From Aurantiochytrium sp. KH105 (lineage: Eukaryota; Sar; Bigyra; Thraustochytrida; Thraustochytriidae), in assembly GCA_003116975.1 (NCBI GenBank), contig BGKB01000030.1:127399-191398 (forward strand): a stretch of DNA of 64,000 nucleotides. The letters run 5' to 3'. Position 1 is the stretch's first letter, and every line of letters starts with the position of its first letter. The notes under the pieces are model-generated. The model saw only the letters and a program-made list of their open reading frames with translations, searched no databases and had not been told where the DNA came from. The translations under genes were made by a program, and so were the position numbers. This document shows positions 19,718 through 30,244 of the stretch, piece by piece.

Positions 19718-20245
19718 TTAGGCGATCTGGCCGCAGTCGGCAATTTCGACATCCTTGGAGGTGGCGCCGCTGCCGCTGCCGACAGCCTCCATGGACTTGA
19801 GGACATCGTCGCCCTTGAGGAGCTTGCCGAAGACAACGTGCTTGCCGTCGAGCCAAGGGGTATCGGCGGTGCAGATAAAGAACTGCGAGCCGTTGGTGTT
19901 GGGGCCAGCGTTGGCCATGGAGAGGCAACCGAAGCCGGTGTGCTTACCGGCCTTGCCAGCGAAGGACTCATCGGCGAACTTCTCGCCGTAAATGGACTCA
20001 CCGCCGGTGCCGTTGCCGCGGGTAAAGTCACCACCCTGGCACATGAACTCTTTGATGATGCGGTGGAACTTGGAGCCCTTGTAGTGAAGGGGCTTGCCGG
20101 ACTTGCCGGTGCCCTTCTCGCCGGTGCAGAGAGCGCGGAAGTTCTCAGCGGTCTTGGGCACGGTGTCGGCGTAGAGCTCGAACTCAAGACGGCCGGCGTC
20201 GGCGCCGCCGATCTTGATGTCAAAGAAAACCGTGGGGTTCGACAT
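19718..20245 (-). CDS. Cyclophilin A-type peptidyl-prolyl cis-trans isomerase
   Basis: 175 residues, intronless, the usual length for a cytosolic single-domain cyclophilin. The active-site set is intact: [20 protein letters not shown] (Arg, Phe, Met, Gln), [20 protein letters not shown], then [12 protein letters not shown] with the Trp that confers cyclosporin binding. It starts at [14 protein letters not shown] with no signal peptide. Family role: catalysis of prolyl isomerisation and folding assistance in the cytosol. Codon use is strongly C/G-biased at third positions, consistent with a highly expressed gene. Confidence 0.97.
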   Translation of the reverse strand: MSNPTVFFDIKIGGADAGRLEFELYADTVPKTAENFRALCTGEKGTGKSGKPLHYKGSKFHRIIKEFMCQGGDFTRGNGTGGESIYGEKFADESFAGKAGKHTGFGCLSMANAGPNTNGSQFFICTADTPWLDGKHVVFGKLLKGDDVLKSMEAVGSGSGATSKDVEIADCGQIA

Positions 20246-22260
20246 TTTGCTTGTTGGAGTAGGTCTTTAGTAGATTTCTGTCACAGGTCATGTTTGGCGC
20301 GCCGTTAGTCAAAATCAATTCCGCGTTTCAAAGTTTCAAGAGGGTCAAGAAGCCACGTAAGGCGAGTCCATGCTGCCCGTCCCAAGCTTGCCGCACGAGC
20401 TGCAGCCTAGGCTTCGTCGCTTCTGCAAAAGCGGCCAGGCAGGCATCCCCTTGTGCCAGACTGGCTCGTTCGTATCTTTGGGCAACGAAGACGACCCAAG
20501 GGTCCCCCCGCAACGTTTCGCAACGTCCAGAAGACGGAGCGCGAGACCATTCCGAGGGAGCGGTGACGAAACGTCTGCATGCGTGGTCGGTGGCAGCGAT
20601 GAAGAACCTTCGCAGCGGCGACGACGGCCTCGTCTGCGACGCGGATGGGACGTACCTGTTGCGTGCGATTGGTGGATTCTAGTTTTGATGGTTTCGAGAG
20701 GCTGAGCGCCTTCGGAGAAAAAGTTCCCAGGCCAGGATTCACCACCACTGCGATCTTCTACGTTACTGCGGTGTCCTTTGCCACTGCAGCTAATCTCAGA
20801 CTCGCCTCTCCCCCACATGATCCATTCCAATGTCAGTGTGTATGTTTCATGGCTGTGGATTTTTATCTTTTATAATTGTATTTAGCCGTGAGACGTACCA
20901 CTACAGTAATTACGCACACACGACTGACCGTTACGGCATAAATCAATGCTCCGTGACACATGAAATCTTTTCATTGGTGGAGAAACCTTCTCAGTGACGT
21001 CAATCGAGCGGGCTGGTTCAGTGTCGGTAAAACTATCGGAATATTCCCGCGGCGTGCTTGAGGAACGCGCGCCGAGGAACGCGCGTTGGAAAAGAACGCG
21101 CGCAACGCAAATTTGAGAAGGTGTTCTCAAAGTTGCAGAAGCTCTGGACGCGCTCCGGTCCCTCCGCTGTGACGTTGCCGCCGACACGGGCGCTGTGGAA
21201 GATGAAGTTTGACGGACCAGTGCAGCACAGCAACCAGCCTGTCCCGGTCGTGGTGAATAAGAGAAAAACCGAATTAGGACAGCTGCTGCGCTGCAGCTGC
21301 GGCTGCAGAAAAGTTTTCGGAGGACCGCGTCCATCGCCAAGAAATGCCGCAACGATGCGAAGCGAAGCGATGCGATGAGCTGAGGTGAGGACAAGTCTTT
21401 ATTATGCCTAGCTGCCAAGATTCTGGCAGCGGACAGGTCCAAGAACGTGCCATCATCCCAATGACCTAGACGGAAAGTTACTTGCCTATACCTATCTATA
21501 CCGCCATTGCGAGAGTTTGTTTGATTGGTTGGTGATAGTTTATCTATCTGTCCATCCATCCATCCATCCATTCATACATCCAGGCGTGCACGGTTGGGGA
21601 CTTTATACTTTCAAGGGCGGCTGGCCACTGCGCAGGCGTTCTGCAGCGTTCCGAACCGTCGTATGGGATGGACTGTCGTCAGCCCTTCCGGGCCCCGTAT
21701 GTGGCCCTCCCCCATCCCTGGCCATTCATGTCCGTGCAGACATCCGCTTCAAGCTTCAGAGAGCGGCACCAGCCAGTTCGGAGCGCGGCTCATCATGCGC
21801 GCGAGTTTTTTACCTCCTCGGTCTCGACCTTCATCCTCGTCTTCATCATCAGCAGATGGCAGATGCACCAGTCCATCATGACGATCATGACCACCCCGTA
21901 TACATCTCTATCCAATGGCTTATACATTGAATGGTTTCTCTGACAGTACAGACAACCCGACGTCTTCTCCAAAAGCAACCTTCGAAAAGAAGAAGAAACC
22001 AAGGGCTCGGAGCGTCCCACCGACATCCACACCAGCGCCAGAGTGCTCGCCTTGCCTTGCCTTGCCTTGCCTTGCCTTGCCTTCCTTGCCTCGCCGTAGC
22101 CTCGGTAGCCTCTGCGAGTAGCAACGCGAGATTTTCCTTCCGCCTCCTTCCCTTCCTTTCTTTCTTCGCTCCGGCAAACAAACGTCAGTCTCGCAGCGAC
22201 GTCACCACCGCCGCGCCGCGGTCTGCGCAACGCATTATGGGACGCGCTACACTGGCGCCG
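20246..22260. other. Gene-poor region right of the cyclophilin gene
   Basis: 2 kb with several ORFs of 60-230 codons on both strands, none with a recognisable domain. The first part (20246 onward) must carry the cyclophilin promoter. Repeats include (ATCC)n at about 21550-21572 and a (CCTTG)n run at 22049-22090. I call no gene; a spliced gene made of small exons cannot be excluded by eye. Confidence 0.5.
22049..22090. repeat. (CCTTG)n pentanucleotide array
   Basis: About eight units, slightly degenerate at the right end. Confidence 0.95.
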
Positions 22261-22861
22261 TGAGCGCAGGCTGGGGGGACAATATTTTTTTACGGACTGT
22301 TTTCTTTTCTTTAGGCTGTTTTTCTTCTGTCGCTGGCAGCAGCAGGTGGGTTGATTGCAAGCTAATAATTACCTGGGTCGATGTTGCTGGCCGTATTCCG
22401 CACCGCTCGCTTCTTCATCGCTTCGCCATAAATGGTCGTTACCGCTCGCTTCGCTTGCTTGGCTTTGCTTCCTCCGCTTGCTTTTTGGATGCTGCTGTGC
22501 TGCTGCTGTTGCTGCTGTTTGCGAGCAATTATTAGTCCGGTGGATGGCCGTTTTTTTACGTGAATCACAGCTGGGTGCGTGCGAGCAGCCAGCTGGCAGG
22601 CAGAGGCCGGCTGCGGCCGTGGCCGAGCCGTTATGATCTTTTCTTGCAGTGTCGCCACCCACCATGGCCACACTACCACTTTTATTAGACTTGCAGCGCT
22701 CTTCTTCTCGAGTCTCAGGACGGAGGTTTCGCTTCTTTTTTTTTTTGGCAAAAGCTCCCTGCTGCGCTGCAGCTGGCTTGAAGATGCTTCCTCTCGCCTT
22801 ACCATAGCCGGCAGCTGAGGAAAGTACAAGCAAGCAGGCTTGCAGCAATCATCCGCGTCTT

Positions 22862-22893
<32 letters not shown>

Positions 22894-24637
22894 AGATTTT
22901 GTGCGTGCTTTCGTTCGTGCGTGCGTGCGCGCGTTTGTCCGCCCATCCCGTGAATCGACCGTCATTTTATAGCCCTCGCTCCGTCGCTGGCCACTCGCAA
23001 CTGGGAGGCTGTGTTGGCCACTCTCACCTGCATCTGTTTGCAGCTGCGGCTGCCGCAGTCCGATGCACGTGCACGATCAATCAAACACATCCTGGCCTGG
23101 CCTGGCCTGGCCTGGCCATGCCGCCAAACAATGATGATCAATTTTCGATCGCTGTACCGTTGCTGACCAGCGCACAGTGTACTCGCTCCTCCGCACGCCG
23201 GCCGCCAGGATTGTCCCTCCGTCCCTCCATCCTCATGCATGCACGCTTCGGCACCCGCCCGACCCTGGCGGCGAGTCCATGCTGCTGCTGCTGCTGCTGC
23301 CTTCGCGCGCGCGCACGGCGAGGACAATGCGCGCAGCGTCTGATAGACGGGTCGCCTCGCCGGCCGGTCGGCCGTCACAGCGGTCGCAGTCTCTCCGGCA
23401 AAGAAGAAAAAACAAACAAAGTCCGGGGGGTCGCGCGCGACCTAACCACCGCGGCAGAGGCCAGCGCCGCGTGGGCGGTGACGTTCGTGAGGGACAGCCA
23501 AGCCCTTGGAACGCGCCTTGGAACGAAGAGAACGCGGCCTCGAGAGCGCCGCTCCCTTGCCCTCGCTCCGTGCCTCCCTCCCGCCGCGCCGCGCCGCTGC
23601 AGCCGGCCGCGCTCCTCGCCGTTTCCCCGCGCGGGCTGCCGCCTGCCGTGCCGCCGGCCCTGCCGCCCGCCTCGCCCCGGGCGCGCGGCGCGAGGCCGAC
23701 AGAGACCGGCGCTCGGCGCCGTCGTCACCGCCATCATCATCGTCATCTCGCGGCAAACGCAAGCACGGAAAAACGAAAACGTTCCAACCGTGCAGAATTG
23801 AGAGAGAGGAGCAGAGAGAAGGAAAACAGAAAGAAGAAAAGAAAGAAAAGAAAGGAAGAAAAGAAGGAAAGAAAGAAAGAAGAAAGAAGAAAAGAAAAGC
23901 GGCCTCTCTCGGCCTCGGGCGCTCGGGCCAGCCGTGCGCCGAGGCCGGCCCGGCTTGGCTTGGCTTGGCTTGGCTGGGCGTGTCTTGGCTTTTGGCGCGG
24001 CGCGGGTGGCGGGAGGAGCTCGGCAGACGCCGCGGTTGGCGCGAGTTTTCTTTCTGCGATTTCCCGACGGCGGCCGGGTGCTCGAGGCGGGTGGACCTCC
24101 TCCGGCCGTGGCCGGTGAGCGGCTCGCGCTAGCGGGTGGTGACGACGATAAAAAGAAAGAAAAAGAAAAAGAAAATTGAAAGAAAAGATAGAAAGATGAG
24201 GGAAGAGAGAGGCGCAGCGTACAAACATCACTCACACAATCAACGAAACAATCAATCAACCAACCAACCAACCAAACAACCAAACAACAAACAAACGAAC
24301 GAACGACAAGAAGGGAAGAAAGAAGCTCTGAGAGGCATCGAGAAAGGGAATCGAGAAAAAGAAAAGGGAGTCGGCGAGAACAGCGAGAGCGCCGAAGAAA
24401 AGAGGAGAAGAAAGAAGAAACCAGCCAAGCAAAGCAAGCGCGAGCGAGGCAAAAGCAAATCCCCAATCGCCGAGACCTCGAAAGTCGTAGCGTCTTGGCG
24501 CGAGGCCGCAGCGCAGCAGACAAAAGCCTTCGATCGATCGTTCGCTCGCTCGCTCGCTCGCTAGCTCGTCCGCTCGTTCCCCTTCCTCGCGCACCGTCGC
24601 GGCGCAAGAGAGAGAAACATACAAACAAATAGAGACC
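22261..24637. other. Repeat-rich upstream region of the PAPS reductase gene
   Basis: 2.4 kb without a supportable gene. It contains (CCAG)n at 22863-22895, (CTGGC)n at 23091-23117, (GGCTT)n at 23952-23975, an A/G-only low-complexity stretch at about 23800-23910, (CAAC/CAAA)n at 24246-24306 and (CTCG)n at 24537-24563. Open frames in all directions give compositionally biased sequence only. The right end should contain the promoter and leader of the PAPS reductase gene. Confidence 0.6.
23091..23117. repeat. (CTGGC)n pentanucleotide array
   Basis: Five consecutive CTGGC units. A related (GGCTT)n run follows at 23952-23975. Confidence 0.93.
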
Positions 24638-26239
24638 ATGTACCGCGCGTCAACGTCACTGGCCCGCACGGCCGTCCGCAAGAGGGCCTTCAGCGTGGCG
24701 GGCAGGACGTGGAGGTCGACGGCCAGCAAGGACGTGGTCCGCGGATTCTCCGCCTCGACGCTCTCCAGCGGAGGCGTCAACGGTGCCGGACTCGACCAGA
24801 AGAACAGGCGCCGCCAGCAAAAGCTTAGCACCGCCGCAGCGGCCCTCCATCAGGCCCCCTCCCCGGAACATGACACCGTGTCAGAACTCGAGCGCATGAA
24901 CGGAGAGCTGTCGAGCTTGGAGCAAGACCCGCTCTCCGTGCTGCGCTGGGCCCTTGAAGAGTTCGATGGCCGCCTCGCCATGTCCACCTCGTTTGGCATC
25001 CAGTCGGCCGTCCTTCTCCACCTCGCCACCCAGGTCAAGCCCGACATCCCCGTTGTATGGGTCGACACCGGATACCTGCCCCCGGAGACCTACCAGTACG
25101 CCGAGACGCTTCGGGAGACGCTCAACCTCAACCTTACCGTTTCCACGAACTCGCAGTGGAGCGCCGCCCGTATGGAGGCCCTCTACGGCAAGCTCTGGGA
25201 AGCCGAGGATGCCGAGTCTCACTCGCTCTATGGCCGCCTCACCAAGGTCGAGCCCATGCAGGCCGGCCTCGAGTCCCTCGAGCCCAACCCGCTCGTGCTT
25301 CTCTCTGGCCTGCGCGCCTCGCAGACAAAGGCTCGTGCCAACATGAAGCCCATCGGCTTCCAGCAGGGCCGCTTCAAGCTGTTGCCCATGCTCCGCATGA
25401 CCGATGATGACGTCGCCGAGTACATGGACCGCTTCGATCTCCCTGCGCACCCGCTCCAGGCCAAGGGCTACGCTACCGTCGGAGACTGGCACTCCTCGCG
25501 CCCCGTGCAGGAGGGCGAGGACCCGCGCAACACCCGATTCGGCGGCAAGTTCCAGGAGTGTGGCCTCCACGTCGAGTCCCACGAACCCGTCGAGACTCCG
25601 ACTCCTGCCCCGAGCGTCGCGGTGGCCGCCAAGCCTGCCAAGGCCTCCAAGCCGGCACAGCCCGAGGTCCTCAAGCCCGAGTCTCTCGAGAAGACCGGCG
25701 TCAAGGCCCTCGCGCTCACCCGCCACCACCCGGAGACTGACATTGCCTGCATCATGGTCAAAAAGCTCACCGAGGACGGATCTTACTGCCGCAAGTGCAA
25801 TGACGTCGCGGAAAAGATTGTCAAGGACAGTGTCGAGGACTGGATTGGCTACACTGCTGTTGCTGACGTCCTCGACCCCTCGAGCGAGGGTGCCGTCCTT
25901 GCCAAGCACTTTGGCGTCGCCACTGCTCCCTTCTTCCTCGTCCGCGACGCCGAAACCGAGTCTGCTGATGGTGAGTGGAAGGTCGTGCGCTCGTACCTGC
26001 AGCTCCGCAAGCAGCTCGAAAAGGCTGCCGATCACAAGCTCGCCACTGTAGAGGCTGCCACTCCGGAAGCCCACGCCAAGGCCGAGCACGACCCTGCTCT
26101 CCTTGAGGCCAAGGTCAACTTCGACTCTCTCAAGGCCGAAATTGCCAAGCTTCAGGTCGAACTTCGTGAGAAGCAGAACGCCGCCATCGCCGCTGAGAAG
26201 CAGGTGCACGGCCGCGCCGCGGAGCTCGGTCTCGAGTAA
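24638..26239 (+). CDS. PAPS reductase with C-terminal thioredoxin-like domain
   Basis: 533 residues from an ATG, intronless. The first 75 residues are Arg/Ser/Ala-rich (MYRASTSLARTAVRKRAFSV) and look like an organelle-targeting presequence. The reductase domain (about 80-310) has the nucleotide loop STSFGIQSAV, VDTGYLPPETY, LLSGLRASQTKAR and the catalytic ECGLH. The paired cysteines that hold the 4Fe-4S cluster in APS reductases are missing, so PAPS-type chemistry (PAPS to sulfite plus PAP) is expected. After a Pro/Ala linker, residues about 355-460 form a thioredoxin/glutaredoxin-like domain with CRKC and the cis-Pro segment TAPFFLV. This resembles plant APS reductase architecture and would supply electrons in cis. 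The last 50 residues are a charged coiled coil. Confidence 0.9.
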   Translation: MYRASTSLARTAVRKRAFSVAGRTWRSTASKDVVRGFSASTLSSGGVNGAGLDQKNRRRQQKLSTAAAALHQAPSPEHDTVSELERMNGELSSLEQDPLSVLRWALEEFDGRLAMSTSFGIQSAVLLHLATQVKPDIPVVWVDTGYLPPETYQYAETLRETLNLNLTVSTNSQWSAARMEALYGKLWEAEDAESHSLYGRLTKVEPMQAGLESLEPNPLVLLSGLRASQTKARANMKPIGFQQGRFKLLPMLRMTDDDVAEYMDRFDLPAHPLQAKGYATVGDWHSSRPVQEGEDPRNTRFGGKFQECGLHVESHEPVETPTPAPSVAVAAKPAKASKPAQPEVLKPESLEKTGVKALALTRHHPETDIACIMVKKLTEDGSYCRKCNDVAEKIVKDSVEDWIGYTAVADVLDPSSEGAVLAKHFGVATAPFFLVRDAETESADGEWKVVRSYLQLRKQLEKAADHKLATVEAATPEAHAKAEHDPALLEAKVNFDSLKAEIAKLQVELREKQNAAIAAEKQVHGRAAELGLE

Positions 26240-26987
26240 ACCCGTTGTGCCCTTTTCCTCTTTTTGAAAATGGTCGGTGGTGCTGTATCTTTGTAACTTC
26301 TTCTCTTCGACAGTGCGCCGACTCTCGTGATCTGTCCCTTAAAGCTTTATGATTTTACCCCTTTCTATCTATCTTTCTCTTTTGATGATGATGATGATGA
26401 CGACGACGACGACGACGACAACGTCAGGAGGGTAGTTTTTTTGCTGCAACAATAACAACCAAAGATGAATGACATTGTTGATGCTTCCTCTCTTCGATCA
26501 TGTAGTCGTAGTCGAAGTCGTACACAACACATGTTTTTTTCTTCCAGGACTCATGTTTGGGAATCTCCCTCGCTTTTCTTCCTCGTCCCCCTTTTATTTG
26601 TGGAAGCAAAAGGCATCAACATCATGAAAGACTTTCTTTCTCTTGCAATCAACAACAAACCGCAAGCCTTGCAGCGGTCACTGTCTCTGTCAGCAAGAAC
26701 TACCACAGCTCACTTCAGTTTTGCAAGTGACAAGTTTTCCGATAGAATCATTTCCCTTCTTCTGCTCAATTTCGTTTCTTTTCTTCTGCATCCAAATCGA
26801 GTCGACGAGACAAAGTATCTACTTTTGTATTGTTTTCTACTATCCAGTTGCACGCACATCTTTTCCAGGGCAGCGAACCTTCCTATGGTAGGCCCATTTT
26901 AAGTCAATGTACTTCCAGTTGTCAAAAGCAAGGAAAAGAGACACAGGCAGATTAGAGACGAAAACCGTACGTAGCGGCAATCACTGT
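26240..26987. other. Convergent 3' flanks, PAPS reductase / unknown gene
   Basis: 748 bp of lower-GC sequence between converging stops, with a (GAT)n/(GAC)n array at 26383-26420. An ATG-initiated 145-codon frame at 26465-26902 (+) has no domain and an AT-rich, non-coding composition; I do not call it. Confidence 0.6.
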
Positions 26988-27668
26988 TCAGTCGTCTCCA
27001 GCAAGCTCCGTGGCCAGAGTGAACCATCCCTGCAGCTCGCGGTCTGACATGTCACGGTATCCGCGAATGGAATCGCGCCCCTCTACAAGAAAGCCACGTC
27101 GCTTATCCTTGACGGATCGGAGGAGATCGTCAATCATCTTCTCGCGCTCATCCCACGTCATGTTCGTACACCGATTAAGCCGGGACTTGATGCGATTGAA
27201 CTCGGAGCAAATCGGGCCATTCTTGTCCACGCTGGTCTCTCCAATTTTGTTCTCCATAAATATCGAGAGCGCCCGATAGTCAATTTTTGACTTGGCCTTC
27301 TCCACCAGAGACTCATAGTGGCTCACCAGCTTGCGCAGCGGGGGCAGCTTGCCCTCGTCCTGCGTGCAAAGCTTGTCCTTGGCCACCACCAGGAACTCGG
27401 CAACGTCCAGGAGCGCGCGCTGGATGTCTTCGCGTCGGCCCTCGCTCGCGAGCGTCTCGGCGAGGAGGACGAGACCATTGAGGACCTCCGTAAGGCCATC
27501 AATCTCCTGCTCCGCCAGCCCGCTCAGCGGCAGGATCGTCGACACCGGCACGTTGAGCGCGACCGTCTTGTTGAAGGACTCCAACTGCTCCGCCAGCTTT
27601 TGCCGCTTCGCGACGCGATCCTCCTCGCCGCCCAGCTGCGAGGGTGCGTCGCGTTTCTTCTCCGCCAT
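26988..27668 (-). CDS. Protein of unknown function (226 residues)
   Basis: I take the ATG at 27666-27668 (MAEKKRDAPSQLGG); the frame remains open further upstream, but only through a GCGTC repeat and with no earlier ATG. The protein is soluble and mainly helical, with no signal peptide or transmembrane segment. The N terminus has a basic/helical piece (DRVAKRQKLAEQLESFNKTV), followed by Leu-rich helices (GLTEVLNGLVLLAETLAS) and a C-terminal part rich in Arg/Asp (SVKDKRRGFLVEGRDSI). I do not recognise the family. The dense hydrophobic heptads and C/G-biased third codon positions support a real gene. It is divergent from the five-module repeat gene across 1.36 kb. Confidence 0.7.
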   Translation of the reverse strand: MAEKKRDAPSQLGGEEDRVAKRQKLAEQLESFNKTVALNVPVSTILPLSGLAEQEIDGLTEVLNGLVLLAETLASEGRREDIQRALLDVAEFLVVAKDKLCTQDEGKLPPLRKLVSHYESLVEKAKSKIDYRALSIFMENKIGETSVDKNGPICSEFNRIKSRLNRCTNMTWDEREKMIDDLLRSVKDKRRGFLVEGRDSIRGYRDMSDRELQGWFTLATELAGDD

Positions 27669-27839
27669 GTTCACCCCCGCAAGCTCGCCTCGCCCGTCTC
27701 TCCTCCGCCCACCTTCCCGCGCGTCGACGAGGTCGGGCTCCAGGTCGGGTTCAAGCTCCGGCTCGGCGTCGCCGTGCAGCTTTTGGGGCCGCCCGGTCCC
27801 TGCGCTTCGCGAGCGCGGCGAGAGAGTCGCCGGCGCGCG

Positions 27840-27877
27840 GCGCGTCGCGTCGCGTCGCGTCGCGTCGCGTCGCGTCG
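27840..27877. repeat. (GCGTC)n pentanucleotide array
   Basis: About seven units upstream of the ATG at 27668, within the presumed leader or promoter of the minus-strand gene. Confidence 0.95.
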
Positions 27878-28216
27878 CAGCGCGGCGCGGCAAGCTCGTC
27901 GGGGCCGTCGCGGCGAGGGGATCCAGAGCGGGGATTGCCGCGCTCGCGCCGCGCTCACGCGCCGCGATCGATGCGCGCCCGGTTCGGCCTCCGCGTGCAA
28001 TTCTTGCGCTGCGTTGCAGGCGTGCCCTGCTCGAAGCCCCGGAGCGCCTGCTTGGCCCCGCTGCACTTTCTGTAACCCCCGCCCCGCGGCACTTCCCGGT
28101 ATTTTGCAGCCGCGTACGCGCAAGAACGGGGGTGGGTATGGGGGAGGGCAGGGACGCAGCTTAGAAGGCGGGGCGATCGCAAGCGCGGCAGCGTTATCGT
28201 GCGAGCGCGGCGGCGA

Positions 28217-28267
28217 GCAGGCAGGCAGGCAGGTAGGCTAGCTAGCAAGCAAGCAAGCAAGCAAGCA
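28217..28267. repeat. (GCAG)n grading into (CAAG)n
   Basis: A compound tetranucleotide tract with a short GCTAGCTAG junction. Confidence 0.9.
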
Positions 28268-29029
28268 CGAGCCTCGTTTGTGCGCTTTTCGTGGCAGCAA
28301 GGCCAAGTGAGCTGCAGCGAGCGAGCATATATACATAATCAGCGATCGTCAACAATCTGCTCTGCGTGGCACACGCCACGAGAACTGCTCGCCCGCCTCT
28401 GCGCAGACCCAGGTCACGTCGACAGCGACATTAGTCGCAGCAGCAGCAGCAGCAGCAGCAGCAGGGGCGGCGGAAGCAAATCTGGTCTTCACGCCTCTCC
28501 CCTGCGCTTTTGCAGCCCGCGGACGCGGCTCGAGTGCCAGTCCGAGTGAGCAGCAGGTCCAATCGAAAACCGCGACGGGTCAACTTGCCCGAAGAGTCTC
28601 AGGTTTACACGCACGCGTCCCACCCGCGTCCCCACTCGCCCACCCTTGGCCGCGTCGCGGCAAGAGACTCCGCTCTGCGCGAGGCCAGCTCCAGCTCTCA
28701 CGCCCGAGCTCGCACGCTCGAGTCCGAGCTCGAGGCGCGGCCGGCGTCGAGCGGAGGGAGCGGCACGCGCCGCGCGGTTTAGGTTTGCGAGCTGCCATCA
28801 AACAGACCATCAATCGCTCATCCCGGGCGCCGCGAGAGCCGCGCGAGGCGCCGCGCACGCCGGTGTCCAGGCGCAGCCGCGTATCGCGCCAGCGCGCGAC
28901 GAGCCGGGGTCGCCTCGCCGGATTCGGTCGCCTTGCCGGGCGGGCGATCGACTCATCCATCGAGCGGTGTGGAGGCGCAGAACCGCAACCTCGAGGACCC
29001 CGCCAGCGACCGCGAGCGAGCGCGAGACC

Positions 29030-30244
29030 ATGGCCGACCGGGCTCGGGCGGTGTTCGCCGCCGCCTCGGGCGCAGCCTCGGGCGCGGTCGCAGGGGCCGT
29101 CACGGTGACCGGCGCGGTGACCGGCGCGGTGACCGGCGGCGGGAACAGGCTCTCGAGGAGGGGGCTCGAGTCTCTGCGCGACAAACTCGTCGACTTCTAC
29201 TCGGTGTACGCGCCGCACAAGCTCGAGGATGAGACCAAGGTGAATGAGCTGCTTCGGTGGACGCGCAAGTACGGCGAGGAGGCACTCAACCGCTTCATCC
29301 GGGAAAAGTACGGCGTCGAACTCGACAGCGTCGACGCCACCGACGCAGGCTGGGCACAGATTTTCGCGGACATCAGGGAGTTCTACGCCATTCACGACAA
29401 GGGTAAGACGCCAGAGGAAATCGCCAAGATTTTTCGCTGGACACGCAAAGAAGGCGTCTTTGCGCTCAACGCCAAACTCGTCGATAAGTACGGCGTCCCG
29501 CTCAGCTCCATCAAGAAGGCCGGAGGCTGGAAAGCTCGTTGGAAGCATATTCTCACCAACAACATCACCAACAACCTCAGCGACGAGATCCGCTCCTTCT
29601 TTGGTAAGTTCGACCCCGAGACGCCCCACGCCGAGATCCAGCGCTACGTGCTCATGGGCGTACAGCAGGGCCGGGAAGCCATCGACGCCGTACTCCAGCG
29701 CAAGTTCGGACACGGTCTCGCAGACGTGCGCATGGTCGAGGGCGCCACCTCGGAGGAGCGGGCTTTCAACCTTCGCACAAGGCTCGTGCGCTTCTTTGAG
29801 AAGCACGATCCTTCGAGACTCATTGACGAAAAAATCTCCTCCATGGTCGAGTGGGGCATGCACAATTATGAAGCGCTCAACGAGCAGCTCCGCCTCGACT
29901 TTGGATACGATCTCGATTCACAGGAAATTGATCCGGCGCGTCTTCGCGTCGAACTCTTTCGCTTCTTTGGCATCCATGACCCGACGAACAAGAAACAGCG
30001 CCGCAAAGGAATCATGGACGAGCTCATCGAATATGCTGCCGAACACGGCCGCGCCGCGCTCAACAAGCGTCTTTTGGCCGACTACGGCGCCTCCCTCTCC
30101 GCGCAAGCAGACCCATATACTGAAGCCGATGAGGAAGAACAGGCCGCCCTTCTTCGAGCAGAGCTTCCCGCTCCGCCACAGAGTATTCGCGAGGGGGTTG
30201 TTTCCTTCCTGCGCAGATCTATCGACCGTCACGCGGGGTCTTAA
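29030..30244 (+). CDS. Five-module repeat protein with Ala/Gly/Val-rich N terminus
   Basis: 404 residues from the ATG at 29030. After a 40-residue Ala/Gly/Val/Thr stretch (GAVTVTGAVTGAVTGGG), the rest is five tandem modules of about 60-65 residues. Each begins with a helix ending in an aromatic pair and a charged 'D/Y-P' turn and closes with 'ALN-x2-L-x2-KYG-x-L': DFYSVYAPHK...KYGVEL, EFYAIHDKGK...KYGVPL, SFFGKFDPET...KFGHGL, RFFEKHDPSR...DFGYDL and RFFGIHDPTN...DYGASL. A W-x-R-K/E-G core helix sits in the middle of modules 1 and 2. Similar 'LxxFYxxYNPxK...KYG' units recur in kinetoplastid and alveolate proteins in my recollection, but I know no assigned function. The N-terminal stretch might insert in a membrane or self-associate (inference). 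Confidence 0.85.
   Translation: MADRARAVFAAASGAASGAVAGAVTVTGAVTGAVTGGGNRLSRRGLESLRDKLVDFYSVYAPHKLEDETKVNELLRWTRKYGEEALNRFIREKYGVELDSVDATDAGWAQIFADIREFYAIHDKGKTPEEIAKIFRWTRKEGVFALNAKLVDKYGVPLSSIKKAGGWKARWKHILTNNITNNLSDEIRSFFGKFDPETPHAEIQRYVLMGVQQGREAIDAVLQRKFGHGLADVRMVEGATSEERAFNLRTRLVRFFEKHDPSRLIDEKISSMVEWGMHNYEALNEQLRLDFGYDLDSQEIDPARLRVELFRFFGIHDPTNKKQRRKGIMDELIEYAAEHGRAALNKRLLADYGASLSAQADPYTEADEEEQAALLRAELPAPPQSIREGVVSFLRRSIDRHAGS

Larger units (their letters stand above)
27669..29029. promoter_or_regulatory. Divergent region between the unknown gene and the five-module repeat gene
   Basis: 1.36 kb, GC-rich. It contains a (GCGTC)n array at 27840-27877, a (GCAG/CAAG)n stretch at 28217-28267, an AT island GCATATATACATAAT near 28326-28340 that is TATA-like, and (CAG)n at 28438-28463. 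The downstream ORF stays open upstream of its ATG, so translation could in principle start earlier, but no in-frame ATG exists there. Confidence 0.5.

Noticed and set aside
20290-20682. 130-codon plus-strand frame near the cyclophilin start
   Set aside because: Its ATG is only 45 bp from the cyclophilin ATG on the other strand, the opposite strand is equally open, and no homology is recognised.
22860-23801. 313-codon plus-strand frames in the PAPS reductase upstream region
   Set aside because: Begin in (CCAG)n and run through several microsatellites; compositionally biased and present in more than one frame.
24881-26209. 442-codon minus-strand frame antisense to the PAPS reductase
   Set aside because: Antisense mirror of codons with G/C at third positions; the plus strand has a full set of catalytic motifs.
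26465-26902. 145-codon ATG frame in the PAPS reductase 3' flank
   Set aside because: AT-rich, Ser/Leu-rich composition unlike neighbouring genes and no domain.
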